Below are positions 1 to 10,203 of a DNA stretch of 28,995 bases, piece by piece. Source of the DNA: Chara braunii (lineage: Eukaryota > Streptophyta > Charophyceae > Charales > Characeae); contig BFEA01000251.1 of assembly GCA_003427395.1 (NCBI GenBank), forward strand, positions 693,985 to 722,979. The letters are read 5' to 3'. Numbering within the stretch: the stretch's first letter is position 1; the number at the start of each line of letters is the position of its first letter. Made by a program: the position numbers and the translations under genes. The notes under the pieces are model-generated. The model was not told where the DNA came from and did no database searches. It was given only the letters and a program-made list of their open reading frames with translations.

Positions 1-295
1 CTTTTATTGGATGTGTATTGGGTGTGTCCCGACCGGCCGCAGCAGGACCTGAGCAGCCACTTCCACTTGGCCCGATGCTCCCGTATTGCAACGGGCGTAT
101 TGGAACGGGTTACAGGGCGGCACAACTCGCCCTAGCGAGTTACCAGTGTTGACTGGCTGTGGCCACCAATCCTTCAGGCCATTGAAAGTGACGGCAACGG
201 GAATAGAACCCAGCACCTACGCGGTGCCGCTCAGGCATGAAACCTACTGAGCTAGCCGACGGGACAGGCCAACCAGTCCTACACTCACCAAATAG
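1..295 (-). mobile_element. tRNA-derived SINE-like element
   Basis: Read on the minus strand, a polymerase III A box (TAGCTCAGTAGG, 243-254) is followed 32 bases later by a B box (GGTTCTATTCC, 200-210, one mismatch to GGTTCGANTCC). This is the arrangement of tRNA genes and of SINE heads. About 190 bases of unrelated body follow, ending at the window edge in an AATAAA word (3-8). A clean cloverleaf could not be drawn, which favours a SINE over a functional tRNA. The body holds a perfect hairpin (arms AACTCGC/GCGAGTT, loop CCTA, 124-141) and a 14-bp tandem pair at 82-109. The 3' end may lie outside the window. Confidence 0.55.
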
Positions 296-319
296 AACAA
301 GGCTGGTATAGAGGCTCGC

Positions 320-760
320 CACACAGCCTTTGGAAGTCAGACATTTTCCGAAATTTGTCAGGAACTCTTCGAAAGGTGGGGATTCGAAATAAAACCCTCC
401 TTGGCCACACAGACTTTCGGAAGCCCACCTTTTGCCGCACGGACTTTCCAAAAATTGGCTGTAGTCACAGACTCGTCTGGGTAGGGACCCTGACAGATGG
501 ACCTCAAGATGCCCTTTTCAGCAAGACCTCCAGGGGACTTTTGAAAAACGGGCCGTGCCAGGCAGGAGGATGGCGCCATCTCGAAACTCCTTTCGAAGCT
601 GAGTGGCCTGACACCTTTCGAACGGTTTTCGGGAGCCCATGGTTCGGAAGGCTGTGTAGCGAAAATGAACTTTCAATTTTGCCGGTTTCGAAAGGCTGCG
701 TGGTGAGCCCCATATTTGCGTAGAAACCTTTGGAAAATAATTCGGCTGCTCCGAAACGTA
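320..760. repeat. Degenerate TTTCGAA-rich repeat region
   Basis: Variants of TTTCGAAAGG, TTTCGGAAG and TTTGGAA recur roughly every 20-60 bases (for example near 366, 413, 447, 594, 617, 648 and 688). Open frames exist on both strands but overlap each other and resemble no protein family. I read this as a degenerate satellite-like repeat, not a gene. Confidence 0.4.
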
Positions 761-778
761 TTTGGCCCACTACGTGCA

Positions 779-925
779 TGTGCCGCTACAGTTTAAAAAA
801 ACGGTATGTCTGCAATGTGTAAGACACTGTATGAGTATGTGCCGCTATAGTTTGCAAAACCAGTATATCTGCAATGTGTATGTGTCACTATAGTTTGCAA
901 AAACGGTATACCTCAAACTTGAAGT
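779..925 (+). repeat. Three imperfect tandem repeat units
   Basis: Units begin at 779, 838 and 881 with TGTGCCGCTA or TGTGTCACTA, continue with AGTTTGCAAAA-type sequence and end with CTGCAATGTGT or a decayed form. Unit lengths are about 59, 43 and 45 bases. The first has an extra insertion before the next unit starts. No coding potential. Confidence 0.7.
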
Positions 926-999
926 ATCGTCTATAGCTTTCTGCATGTATCTGTCAGCAAATGCGGCCACATTGAATAGAAAAAGTCACTCGTGGGAGT

Positions 1000-3310
1000 A
1001 TTCTTTATCAGAGTTTTCCAAGAGTTAGGTGTTCAAGAGTTTTACCCCCAGAGGCACCACTGATGGTGTTGGGAGCCTCGTTGACAGCAAAAGGAAGACC
1101 AGCCACGAACGACGACTGGATTCTTCCCCCCGCAAACATCAAATTGCAAGCATGGGACAACAAGCACACATCGCGCTTCGGACGGGCCCTGGTGATTAAT
1201 AATGTGGTGTTGACCTCCCTATGGTATAAATCCGTATTGTGGCCCCTCACCAAACACGGCCTCAAGGCGCTCAAGAAACGGCTAGCAGCCTTTTTATGGA
1301 GAGGAGACAGCCGGCTGCCACGGGGAATCAGTAGAGTGGCATGGGACTCAGTCATTCAGCCTAAAACTAAAGGCGGATTGGGGATAGTCGATCCTGCGTC
1401 CCAACTCCAAGCCCTTAGCATGCGATGGATCCAGAGGCTTATCTTTGCCCCCTCTTCCCCCTGGGTCCCTCTGACCCTGGTACAAATTGCAGACCTTGCC
1501 CTCGAAACCCACCCGGAAATCGACCCGCTGATATGGCTAGAGGATAGCTGTTGGCGCATCCCTCGCAAGCACAGGAATGAGACACCAGTGGAAGAGCACT
1601 GGCCGCGCCTTTTAAAGGCTGCCCTTGCCCTCCAAACCGCCCCCCGATAGGTGGGAAGAAGTGTACAGGCAGCCTCTCTTCGGCAACAAGTGGATCACTG
1701 ATGGCCAAGGTAGAGTAAGATGTAGCTCGGATCCCCCGTGGAAAGGCTGGGTGAAGAATGGGGCGCTACGGGTGGCGAACCTGTGGGATGATGAGGCCAA
1801 GGACTGGAAGATCGCGGACAGAATGAGAGGATGGCTGACGTACTGCCACCAGACTCAAAAAATGCTTGACGAATTAATAGAGAATTTACCTCTGGCATGG
1901 TACACCATTCTAAGGAGGGGGCCCCAGCTGGAGGAAGGAGACTGGGGGGGCATAAACTGCGAAAAGGACCAGGTTGGAAGGTTCCACCTAGTTGGAAAGG
2001 AAGACGTGTTGGTGGAATACTACGCATTGGGAAGTGAGGACCTGCTAATTGGGAGTAGACAACCCTTTCAGTGGAGGAGAAAAAAGGACGTGTACCGGAT
2101 CAGAGTTTTGGAAGGAGGAACACGATGGAAGGCATACAGGCCGGACACCTCGATTGCCAACCTGCCCCTAGACCTGGAAGAATGGAGATGGCTTCAGGAG
2201 AGCAGAGGAGGAGAAAGAGGAAGACCACAGAAATGCGTACAACTAGCAAACCTGAAGGCAAAGTCGGCATACAGGATGTTGAGGAACAAAAAATGCCTAC
2301 AGGATGTGGTGGAAGACAGGTGGCACCGACACCTGAACGTGGATAGGGGCCTACTCAAACCTATAAAATGGTTCTGCGAAAACAAACAACAACCCGCAAA
2401 AGTCTCCTCACTACAGTGGCAAATAGCCCACCGTTGTCTGCCCACCAATAACTGGTTGATCGACCACACCAGACCAGAGCAGCAGGGGCGCGTACTGCCA
2501 TGGTGCAAAAGTTGCACGCATGCTTTCCCCCTACACAAAAGACCCGAGACAGTGGAACACATCTTCATGCAATGCCCCTCAACAGTACTACTATGGCGGT
2601 GGTGGGATAGGATCTGGTGGCAGATGTTTCCGGACTTGCCATGCCCATGGGCTTGGAGGGCTATTCTGCTGGAACACTGCCCAGGCATCTCAGAAAATGA
2701 ATTGGAGGAATTTTTTTTTTTGTCTGGGCAGACGTTTCATTCTATGGGTCATTTGGTGGAAGAGGTGTGTCCTAGAAATAGAAGGAGCACGAGTGGAGGA
2801 AGGGGAGGTAACAGAGCAGCTTAAACAACCGGTGCAGACAGAAATCATCACCCATTGGCAGACGACACAAGAGAAATTGGACACAATCAATTTTAGGGGG
2901 GACGCAGATAGGATAATCTTCCGATTCTGCGAGGAGTGGCTTGGAGGGAAGAGAGGCGGATGGATAGTAAGGGTGGAGTGGTCAAAAGACAATCACAAGG
3001 ATGAAGAGGAAGTGGATGCCAGAGAGATATGATACGGGACTACAAGCTACATTTCCACGACTGGACGACTGTTGACCCCGATCTTCCCCTCAGACCGGCG
3101 CAGGAATTCGGAGATCCGTTCCCCCCCCACCCATTGTCATTAGTGGAGATCTTACAGGAAGGGGAGTAAATGGTGTTGTTCTTCGTTTCCCCTCTTTTTT
3201 CTTTCTTTCTTACTTTCCCCTTTTTTCCTTTTTTCGGACCTTTTAGAGGCATTTTGGTTTCAAGGACATGAATTTTCTTACTCTCTCCTTTTTCTTTTTC
3301 AGATCTTTCA
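1000..3310 (+). mobile_element. 5'-truncated LINE insertion
   Basis: The span covers the ORF2 remnant and a pyrimidine-rich 3' region (3178-3310). The 5' edge lies near 1000, where similarity to RT sequence begins. Truncation there is typical of target-primed reverse transcription. No poly-A tail was found directly after the stop, and target-site duplications could not be identified, so both edges are approximate. Confidence 0.6.
1033..3169 (+). pseudogene. LINE ORF2 C-terminal part (RT connection + zf-RVT)
   Basis: This is the C-terminal part of a non-LTR retrotransposon reverse-transcriptase polyprotein, truncated at its 5' end. The first frame (1063-1650) has the plant LINE pattern after the RT palm: a LINNVVLTSLWYKSV-like stretch, then AAFLWRGDS, then an AWDSVIQPKTKGGLGI block. 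The second frame (to 2824) ends in the zf-RVT domain, with a C-x2-C (CKSC), the spacer ETVEHIFMQC and a tryptophan-rich tail. The third continues with RRFILWVIWWKRC. Frames change at a C6 run (1640-1645), at an 11-T run (2711-2721) and near 3025, and the last frame stops at 3167-3169. The catalytic RT core and endonuclease are absent. The element is dead unless the homopolymer shifts are assembly errors. Confidence 0.85.
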
Positions 3311-3334
3311 CAAGCATTTTGGCTTCAAGGACAA
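3207..3334 (+). repeat. Two-copy ~66-bp pyrimidine-rich tandem repeat
   Basis: Copies start with TTCTTACT at 3207 and 3275. Each ends in a near-identical block, GCATTTTGGTTTCAAGGAC (3249) and GCATTTTGGCTTCAAGGAC (3314). The first two thirds are almost pure pyrimidine. Confidence 0.65.
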
Positions 3335-3338
3335 AGAA

Positions 3339-3642
3339 GGGACGCTGAACCCGTTTCTCAGCATAGGCGGAGAGAACCAATAGAGGGAACAAATAGTTGG
3401 AGGGTAGGCCAGGGAGCAGACAGAACCCTCTGGTTTCCCCCAGAGGCCCTGCTGGGCCCTGGCCGTAGGCCCTGCCCCCCTTTGTTTCCCTCTTAGCAAG
3501 CAGGATTGTCAACGATGGGACGCTAAACCCGGTTTCCAGCACTGGTGTTCGTGTGTGTCATTTCCCAGTCTGTTTTTTTGTCCTTTTGCCATGTTCCTGA
3601 AATTTTGCTGTGTATAAGGGATGTTGGACCCGTTTTCCAGCA
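3339..3642 (+). repeat. Three dispersed copies of a ~25-bp motif
   Basis: A motif of the form GGGACGCTGAACCCGTTT followed by CAGCA occurs at 3339-3363, 3517-3541 and 3618-3642, with 5-7 differences between copies. Spacings are 178 and 101 bases. Frames across it are short and unconvincing. Confidence 0.6.
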
Positions 3643-3680
3643 GGTGATGCTCCCCACCAATAGATGCAGCCTCCCCCCGG

Positions 3681-3760
3681 GTGCTAGTGCAGGCTGCTTT
3701 TATCAGCAACACTAGCACTGCAGAGGGTGTTCTTAAAAAAAAAAAAAAAAAAAAAAAAAA
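3681..3760 (+). repeat. Hairpin plus poly-A tail of a short retroposon-like end
   Basis: GTGCTAGTG (3681-3689) and CACTAGCAC (3710-3718) are exact reverse complements, with an inner GCTG/CAGC pair, giving a stem with a 20-base loop. A run of about 26 A follows from about 3736. The right half (3694-3722) recurs inverted at 4126-4154, also next to an A/T tract. Two inverted copies with the same homopolymer-tailed end suggest retroposed short elements. Confidence 0.55.
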
Positions 3761-4125
3761 GTTTTCGGCCCTTAGCCACACAACACTCAAGGCATACTGG
3801 CATACTCACACGGGGACCAAAACTCTAAGAAATTGAAGGCATTTGGCTCGTTTTTTTTTAGGCATTTGGTCCCACGGGCGGACCTCGTCCAGAAAGGACG
3901 AAGTAGCAACCCTGATACTTTGCACTCAGGGCAAGTACACCCGGTCACACGGGGGAGGATCAAACAACAAGATCGATTTTTTTTCAGTTTTTTTTTTCAG
4001 TTTTTTTTTCATGCCAGTATAATGCGTGGGCCTTAGCTACAACGTAAATGTTCCTGGTCGCACTTTCAGTTGTTTGGCGGCTGTCTTTTTTTTTTTTCTT
4101 CTTTTTTTAAGAAAAAAAAAAATGG

Positions 4126-4154
4126 CAGTGCTAGTGCTGTTGGTAAAAGTAGAC
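4126..4154 (-). repeat. Inverted partial copy of the 3694-3722 tail
   Basis: Read on the minus strand this matches 3694-3722 at about 24 of 29 positions and runs into a T/A-rich tract (4087-4122). It directly abuts the 3' end of copy A at about 4157, so it is either the tail of copy A or a separate element inserted at its end. Confidence 0.55.
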
Positions 4155-4174
4155 ACCGCTTGTGACGCTCAACC

Positions 4175-4933
4175 TCACGCCCTGTGTTGCTTTCCGGTCG
4201 GAGTATTTTAGTTTGCGGAAAGGCCCGAGAAGAACAACAAAGCTAGGGTGTGCCAAGGATTTTTGGGGAAAATTGCGTGTCTGGACACAAACAGAACTGA
4301 GATCCCCCGTGTTGGTCCGACTTTAGCGAGCAGGGATCCGTCGCCACGCGGCTGGAGGACAAAGAAAAAGGTCGCGCGGGACTCACGGTGATGGGGAAAT
4401 TCAATCCAAAAAGTATCGCTGTACTTCCCATCAAGCCGTTCGCCTACGTTTCTAATGAAAGGGGGAGGGTACATACGTAGTATCCTGTTTTCGGATGAGG
4501 TCCCGTCGGCATTCACTACACAACTCCGAATCCGACGTGGAATGCCTCAGTCGAGTGACTCTCTCCTTGTGTTCGTCTTCGCCACGTGTGCGGTAATGGA
4601 AACCCTTGGCTTTGTAACGCTCAGTGCGGCAACAGTCGCTGCACAAAGTGTTAGGCCAATGAGGCGCCACTGTCGACCACGGGATGACGATCAACTCATT
4701 AAACGGCAACAACAGGGAATAAGGCGGAAAGTGTGTATCGACAATGACGAATTCCGCACCGACGAATCCGGAGCACCGGGTCTCGGGTGGAAAGTAATAG
4801 TGTCGTCGATCTTAGCGACGGCTTATCGTACGTCCCATTCGCATACACGTGTCCTTTCCTCGTTGTATGGGAAGGGGCGCGGCGGGGGCACGGGAAGTCG
4901 ACACCCAGTCGGATTGGGCCAGTCGGTCCACAT
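4175..4933 (-). pseudogene. Decayed copy of the unknown Cys-rich protein gene
   Basis: This corresponds to the intact 253-codon ORF at 24134-24895. It starts at the equivalent ATG (4931-4933, MWTD against MWTE) and ends at the equivalent TGA (4175-4177). An early in-frame TAA, a 1-base deletion about 40 codons in and further stops after the PFH motif break it. The central block is very well kept: YYFPPETRCSGFVGA, then PFNELIVIPW, then CSDCCR and STSDSELC. In 41 codons from YYFPP I count about 19 silent differences to copy B and 2 replacements. The gene was therefore under protein-level selection before this copy decayed. Function is unknown. Here the C-terminal pair is C-x2-C (CSEC), against C-x3-C in copy B. 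Confidence 0.75.
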
Positions 4934-5598
4934 TGCAAAAAAAAAGGACAAATGCATCATTCATTCAATCGCACTACTTGATCCAGCCCCGCATTTCATC
5001 AGGTCAATTAATCAACATCCTCGTCATGCTTGCACATGTTCATCAGGCATAATCCATTTCATGCACATACCAAAGTGAGCGGAGAGAAATCACCATAGTC
5101 CATGCTTTAAGTAAACATAACAGAAGGAAGGTGTGAGGGAGAACAGACGTAGATCAGAAGAGAGAAGGAAGAGGAAGACAATTACACAAGAAAGTTCGGT
5201 GATCTTGACGAAAAATTTCGGCTAAAATGCTAGATGAACGAAACTCATGCTCGAAGGCTAGACTTAAGACAAAAGAGGCGCATCCGCCATAACATTCCAC
5301 GGTGGCCCCAGGCCATACATTTACTCAACTTCCGCTTACGATCCTCACACAGGCACTGACGATCCCTGTCGTCACATGCTACTCCCTCCATAGCGATCGT
5401 CATCCCTTCGAGACTCGGTCTCTGCACGGTCCTGCGCGGATCCCACAGTCCGTCGGGCGATCCAGTGCACAGCCGGCAAGACTACAGTCACGTCCGTCAG
5501 GACTCTTCGACTCGACCTTTCACGCGTACCATCTAGCCACTGCTTCCCGGAAGCTGACCGATAAGTCGAGAGAGTGATTTTCGGGCGCGCTTGCAGAA

Positions 5599-5605
5599 TT
5601 TATAG
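5599..5605 (-). promoter_or_regulatory. Conserved TATA box of copy A
   Basis: CTATAAA within GCAACTATAAATTC on the minus strand. The same 14 bases occur at the matching place in copy B (23051-23057), about 120 bases downstream of a conserved CCAAT box in both copies. Confidence 0.65.
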
Positions 5606-5723
5606 TTGCGAAAAAGGAAGCAGATGCTAGGAAGGATTGAGACCGAGGTAGGGAGGGGTAAGGGAAAGCTCGGGGAGAATTGCCCGAGGAAAGTCATGTC
5701 GATATTTCGGAGCCCAATCGTAA

Positions 5724-5728
5724 CCAAT
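5724..5728 (+). promoter_or_regulatory. Conserved CCAAT box of copy A
   Basis: CCAAT on the plus strand, that is ATTGG in the direction of the unit, inside GATTCTGATTGG. The same 12 bases occur in copy B at 22921-22932. Conservation between otherwise diverged flanks supports a real promoter element. Confidence 0.55.
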
Positions 5729-7025
5729 CAGAATCGTCGTGCAACAGGGATTTCCTTCTTACACGGCGCGTCTCCTTGGCTAGAGGGAAGGGGGAGGGAA
5801 TCGACAGGGTATTCCGACGCAAGGATTAGAGCGGGGAGAAGAAGGGTGTGAAGGATAGCTTGGAACGGGACCAAGATTCAGACGATCAAGAAAGAAAAGA
5901 GGCGTGCGAGGCAAGGGAGAGATGAAAAACGGTTAGAGAAAGAAGGTGTGTGAGCGCGAAGAAGAGAGTGTCGAAGGCAACGAGGGAAGCGGGGAGGGGA
6001 CGTTCGCATGCATGGCGCCGATGCGGAGGCAAAAAGGGCACCGAAACAGTTACAGCTCGTTCAGAGTCCTACGCTAATTCAAACTTGAAAAATACCATAT
6101 CCACGCGTAGAGTGAACGCGGGAAAAAGTCCTATGCCTATTCAGATTCACACAAAAATTCCCAGAGTTTTCCAAGATGAAGTTGAGAACATTCATGCACA
6201 AGAAAGGACACGTCAGGTCCCGCTTATTCCGGAATTCCTAATCGGCGAGCGAAATTCCTAGCGCGCTTGCTAAGGTGCGCGTAACTCCTATGTATTTCCT
6301 TAATTGAAAAATATGGAATTTAAAAAATCGGTTAAAAATGACGAAGGTCCGAAGAGGGACGGGCCTCTCCGGTCACAAACAATGCACATCAATCCATGGA
6401 AACACACACAAAAAAGGGCCTCTTCGTCCTTTTTGCAAGGGTCAACGAAAATTTGAAGAAAAAAAAAGTGGGGGGGGGGGAAGGACAAAAGCTAGCGCAG
6501 GTCCGAAAGCTGACGCGTCTTATATGTGACGCTCATGGGGTTCCAAAGTTATGCGATCTCCTGATTGCATGCACGGAAGCTAATTTACATGGCGGAGGGG
6601 GGAGAAGGGGGCGAGGGGATGGATGAGGAACCCAACGTATCAGAATGAAAAGCACATGATGGAGTATCGCCAGATCGAGTCCGTTGTTGACATCAATTTC
6701 AATTGCAATGTCCTCGTGAGTCTTATAGCTCCAGGTACAATTTCGAGCTTTTTAGAATCTTTACCACCCAATCCTGTCATGTGCAACTCCCTGCGCGTGA
6801 TTGGCGGAGGTCGTTCTGGTGACATCATCAAGGTGCTGCTGGATCTTGCCCGCCTTCGTTAAGTTACCGAAAACCCGTTCGGTGGTAATTGATGAGGAGA
6901 GGGTGGTGGAGTGGTCTAGGCCACTCAGCTCGGAGCAGAGGAAAGTAGTCGGATGCTTCGTCACCGAGATCGACAAAGTGGGTGATCCGGTGTGTTCGAG
7001 GGAATCAATTGTTGGGTCGAGAGAG

Positions 7026-8620
7026 CTAGAGGAGGTAGTCGGGATAAAGGGTAAGGACTGTGTGAAGGATATTATCTCGTAGGGATTCGTACTCCTCTAC
7101 CGCGGGAAAGGTCTCGGAGATAATGCAATACAACTCGATATGGTTGTACTGCCTCCAAGCGACACTGAAGAGAAGGATGTTGAGGGGGAAGGAAGAGGAG
7201 CGATGAGGGAAGACCCATAAGAGTCGTACGGGAAAGTGGTGGTAGAAGAGTTGGTTGGCGAATATGCGGTAGGTTAGGGGGAATTCGACGTGGGGAAGAG
7301 GAGAAAAGGAAAGGTAATCAAGAGGGCGGCGGTAGATGGGACGAGGACGGAGCGCTCGTGCGGGGAGGAGGACAAGGACGAAGGGCGGAGGGGGCGGGTG
7401 AGGAGGGAGATGGTGAGCAAGAGCGGCGGCCCCGTTGGGAGGATTCTGCGCGATCGTGTCGACTGGCGGCATCATAAGGGGCTTCGGGGCTCAGAGCGGA
7501 TCCTCTTCGTACGGCAGGTGGTGCTCGGGCCGGAGGAGCCTCCCGGGGCTCTGGTGTTGATGCCTCCTCCTCTTCCTTCATCGTCGACTGGGCCTCCGAT
7601 TCTTCTTCCGCTGACAGATTTGGGATGGCTATGCGACCTGGGTTATCATCTGATGGCACCTCTCCATGTGCCCGATAAGCGTTCAAGAACCCGTCCAGAT
7701 CGGAATTATCCGACGCAAGCTTGTTCAGGTCTAGATAGCACCAAAACGTGGGATCGTGATCACTCAAACATTGGTCGAAATCTTCTGTGCAATTTACCCA
7801 AATTACTGTTGGCATCAACGTCCTCTTCAAAATAATAGGCTCGGCTTGACTAGGATCACTCGGATTGAAGGAGATGTTCGTCGGCACATCGTCGACAAGC
7901 TGAGACAAGAACGTGAGAAGCTCGTAGGCGACAGTCGCTCTGCCTCCTTCAGCAATCTCTCCACAGAGAAGTCCAACTAAGGTACCATAGGTCTCCGTCT
8001 CCGTCAGCCACACTTGCGCTAGCAATAGCGAGATCTCGTTGTAAATCTCCAACTCCCTACTGCTATAGTATCATGCCGAATGGGCCCTCACCATTAATAT
8101 ACATGCGCTGACTGCCACGAATTGAGTCCACTTGCGGATGTAAGAAGGATGGAAGGGAGGAATCGAGGCGGGACGAATCTTCAAGGTTAGAGGGGGATCG
8201 GCCCAAAACGGGCAGAAAGTTGGAAGATCTGAAGGGAGGGAGAAGGTAGAGAAGCGATTCATCTGCGCGAAGGGTAGGGACGAAGAGGGGGAAGGGGATG
8301 AGTTGGGGCATCAATGCTACTAGTCCAGAGAGAGAAAGTATCAATACACTCGGTCCCCACTACCTGTCTGCCTGGTCGAGCCAGTCGTTGCTGCCAATCG
8401 GCTACCGATGTTTGCCCCCACTCGTAAAGGTTCAAGACCACAACGTTACATCGTTGCGAGCTGATAGTGCACAGATCGCCACGGAAGGCGGTGATTACCG
8501 TTACGTCACTTTGATTAGGTCGAGAGAATCGTTCGAACGCCGAAGCTTCCACCAAGATTACCGTCGTTCCTAGATCCAATGAAATTGTTACTTCTATAGC
8601 TGCATACTAGGCCCGGTGAC
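7026..8620 (-). pseudogene. Unidentified extension downstream of Ty3 integrase
   Basis: After the integrase C-terminus the minus strand keeps coding-like frames. The segment 8599-8259 includes RCNVVVLNLYEWGQTSVADW. The segment at about 8328-7318, interrupted by one TGA at 8071-8073, includes RKWTQFVAVSACILMV, EIYNEISLLLAQVWLTETE and DDVPTNISFNPSDPSQAEP, followed by an acidic stretch and a Pro/Ser-rich tail. The segment 7475-7026 ends in VAWRQYNHIELYCIISETFP and VEEYESLRDNILHTV. Each is interrupted by a frameshift. I recognise no family; it lacks chromodomain aromatic motifs and obvious membrane segments. It could be a post-integrase domain of this retroelement lineage, or a captured gene. Confidence 0.45.
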
Positions 8621-8869
8621 TGAGCCGTTGTGTAAACCGGAGGAGATCGGGACTGAGATGAGGATGCGAGACTTTGCGAAACCGCAACGAGGGTCGAGGC
8701 TGAAGAAGCTGCGAAGGAAGGGCTGGCTCGATGGTGAAACTCGTGGCGAAGATCGAGGAGAAGTAGTACCAAACGAAGGAGGAGAAGCAAGGTCCTCGTC
8801 TTGGCTGGAGAAAGAAGACTAAGGCGAGATGGGGTCCCCAGAGGGTGGGAGAGGGCAAAGGTAGGAGGT

Positions 8870-10203
8870 ATGGCATACGATAGGGAGAAAGCTATAACTG
8901 TCGCCGGTCTCAGAAGCAATGCGCATAGTATTGGCTTTGTTAGAACTCAGTTCCACTACTCAGTAGCAGCCAAAAAACTTGGGAGCGAGTTTTCGGTCGC
9001 GTGCACAATTACGTACCTCCACTAGGTCCCCTAACTTATACTGGTGTTGTGGGCCTGCATTCCCATTCCGGGCCTCCTAACTACGGACCTGCCTACCGTG
9101 GGCTGGTTCGGTCATTTTCAGTCTTTTTCGGGGCTAGCCTAGGGATAGCCTTTTCTATTAAATCCACATACTGTTTAGCTTTGGCCTTGAGGGCCGATCG
9201 CATGTCCCTTCCCCCTTTTTTGACATTTTTCGAGGCACTCCGATTGTCGACGCATGGGATATTATTGGTTCGAAGATGAAAGGGGGTGAATCCGGGACTC
9301 ATGAGGAGTCGCTCGATGGATCCCGATGATTAGATACACTATCTCAGGCCAAGAACGCATGTCATTCGCCGCTAAGTTCCTGCGAAGAGCGGTCTTAATC
9401 ATGTGGTTCGCGTTTTCTGCTAGCCCATTGGACTGAGCAACGTGGGGAGCGGTGTGTCGACGAGTAACGCCACGTCGCATCAGCAATTCCTCTACCTCGG
9501 CTTTGAATTCAGACCCATTGTCAGTTAAAATCTCTTCGATATCTAGATGAGTATTGGGGAATCGTTCAATGTACATAGCTATGTCTGAGGCCTTACGTGT
9601 TTTACAGGGATAAACTTCGATATATTTGGAGAAGTGGTCGATTTGCACCAAGAGAATGCAATACTCACAACGATTAGGGCCAGGTGGCACGTTAATATTT
9701 GTCGTGTCCATATTGACTCGCTGGAAAGGACGCTCTACTTCCGTCAGAACTATCATATTAGGTCCATGGATGGGTGCACGGTCGGCAGCACAGACTAGGC
9801 AGTTGACAACTATGTGTCGAACATCATCGCGAATGTTAGATCAGAACCATCGATTTTGATCGATGGTCGCTTCGGTGACACGTACCTCAAAGTGAGCGGC
9901 ATGTTCCTCGTGCACGAATTTGGTCCAGTCATATTGCTGAAATGGGTGGGGAACCGTCAACCATAATCCCGATCGATCCGTTTTACGCTTTTTCGGATGA
10001 CCGTTGATCCATCGATAATCTCGTGACCTCTCGGTTGCTCGGCATCTATCATGCTTAGTAAGGTGGTCCAATGGTCTACTAGCTAATTTAGCCAGTAATA
10101 TCTTATCCGTCCATACTTCAGCCCTTCGATATTTCTCGTCGTATTTGAGACCGTCATTTCGGGCAGCCTCAAGTCGAACCTCCATGGGAAGCTTATCTGT
10201 TCG
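8870..10203 (-). pseudogene. Ty3/gypsy integrase (zinc-binding, core, C-terminal)
   Basis: Integrase inserts retroelement cDNA into the genome. In order: a CPLC motif; the HHCC zinc-binding module (EEHAAHF, then NCLVC); the catalytic core with IDHFSKY, then LTDNGSEF, then HTAPHVAQSNGLAEN, giving the D, D and E residues with about 35 residues between the last two; HRATPHES, followed after a 1-base frameshift near 9285 by SPGFTPFHL; and a GPY/F-like C-terminal module (YKLGDLVEVRN, then APKFFGCY, then VVELSS). Stops are TGA at 9841-9843 and 8960-8962. In relatives the residue at the second stop is usually Arg (GPYRVVE). All three catalytic residues are intact although the gene is dead. Confidence 0.88.

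Larger units (their letters stand above)
4160..6530 (-). mobile_element. Copy A of an inverted promoter-plus-ORF unit
   Basis: The minus strand here aligns over most of its length with the plus strand at 22185-24912 (copy B), in the same order: an upstream region beginning near GACCTGCGCTAGC, a CCAAT box, a TATA box, a leader carrying TCAGCTTCCGGGAAGCAG, then an ORF. Homology ends after GCGTGAGG and GCGTCACA at about 4160. Between leader and ORF, copy A has about 320 bases that do not align with about 700 in copy B. The promoter is well preserved and the ORF is broken. No terminal repeats or target duplication were recognised, so this may be a transposon or an old dispersed gene duplication. 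Confidence 0.75.

Noticed and set aside
2711-2721. Programmed frameshift at the T run of the LINE
   Set aside because: Other frameshifts in the same ORF and the homopolymer context favour mutation or assembly error.
5950-6261. 103-codon plus-strand frame
   Set aside because: Antisense to the conserved upstream region of copy A; not preserved as a frame in copy B.
7290-7835. 181-codon plus-strand frame
   Set aside because: Antisense to the better-supported minus-strand extension behind the integrase.
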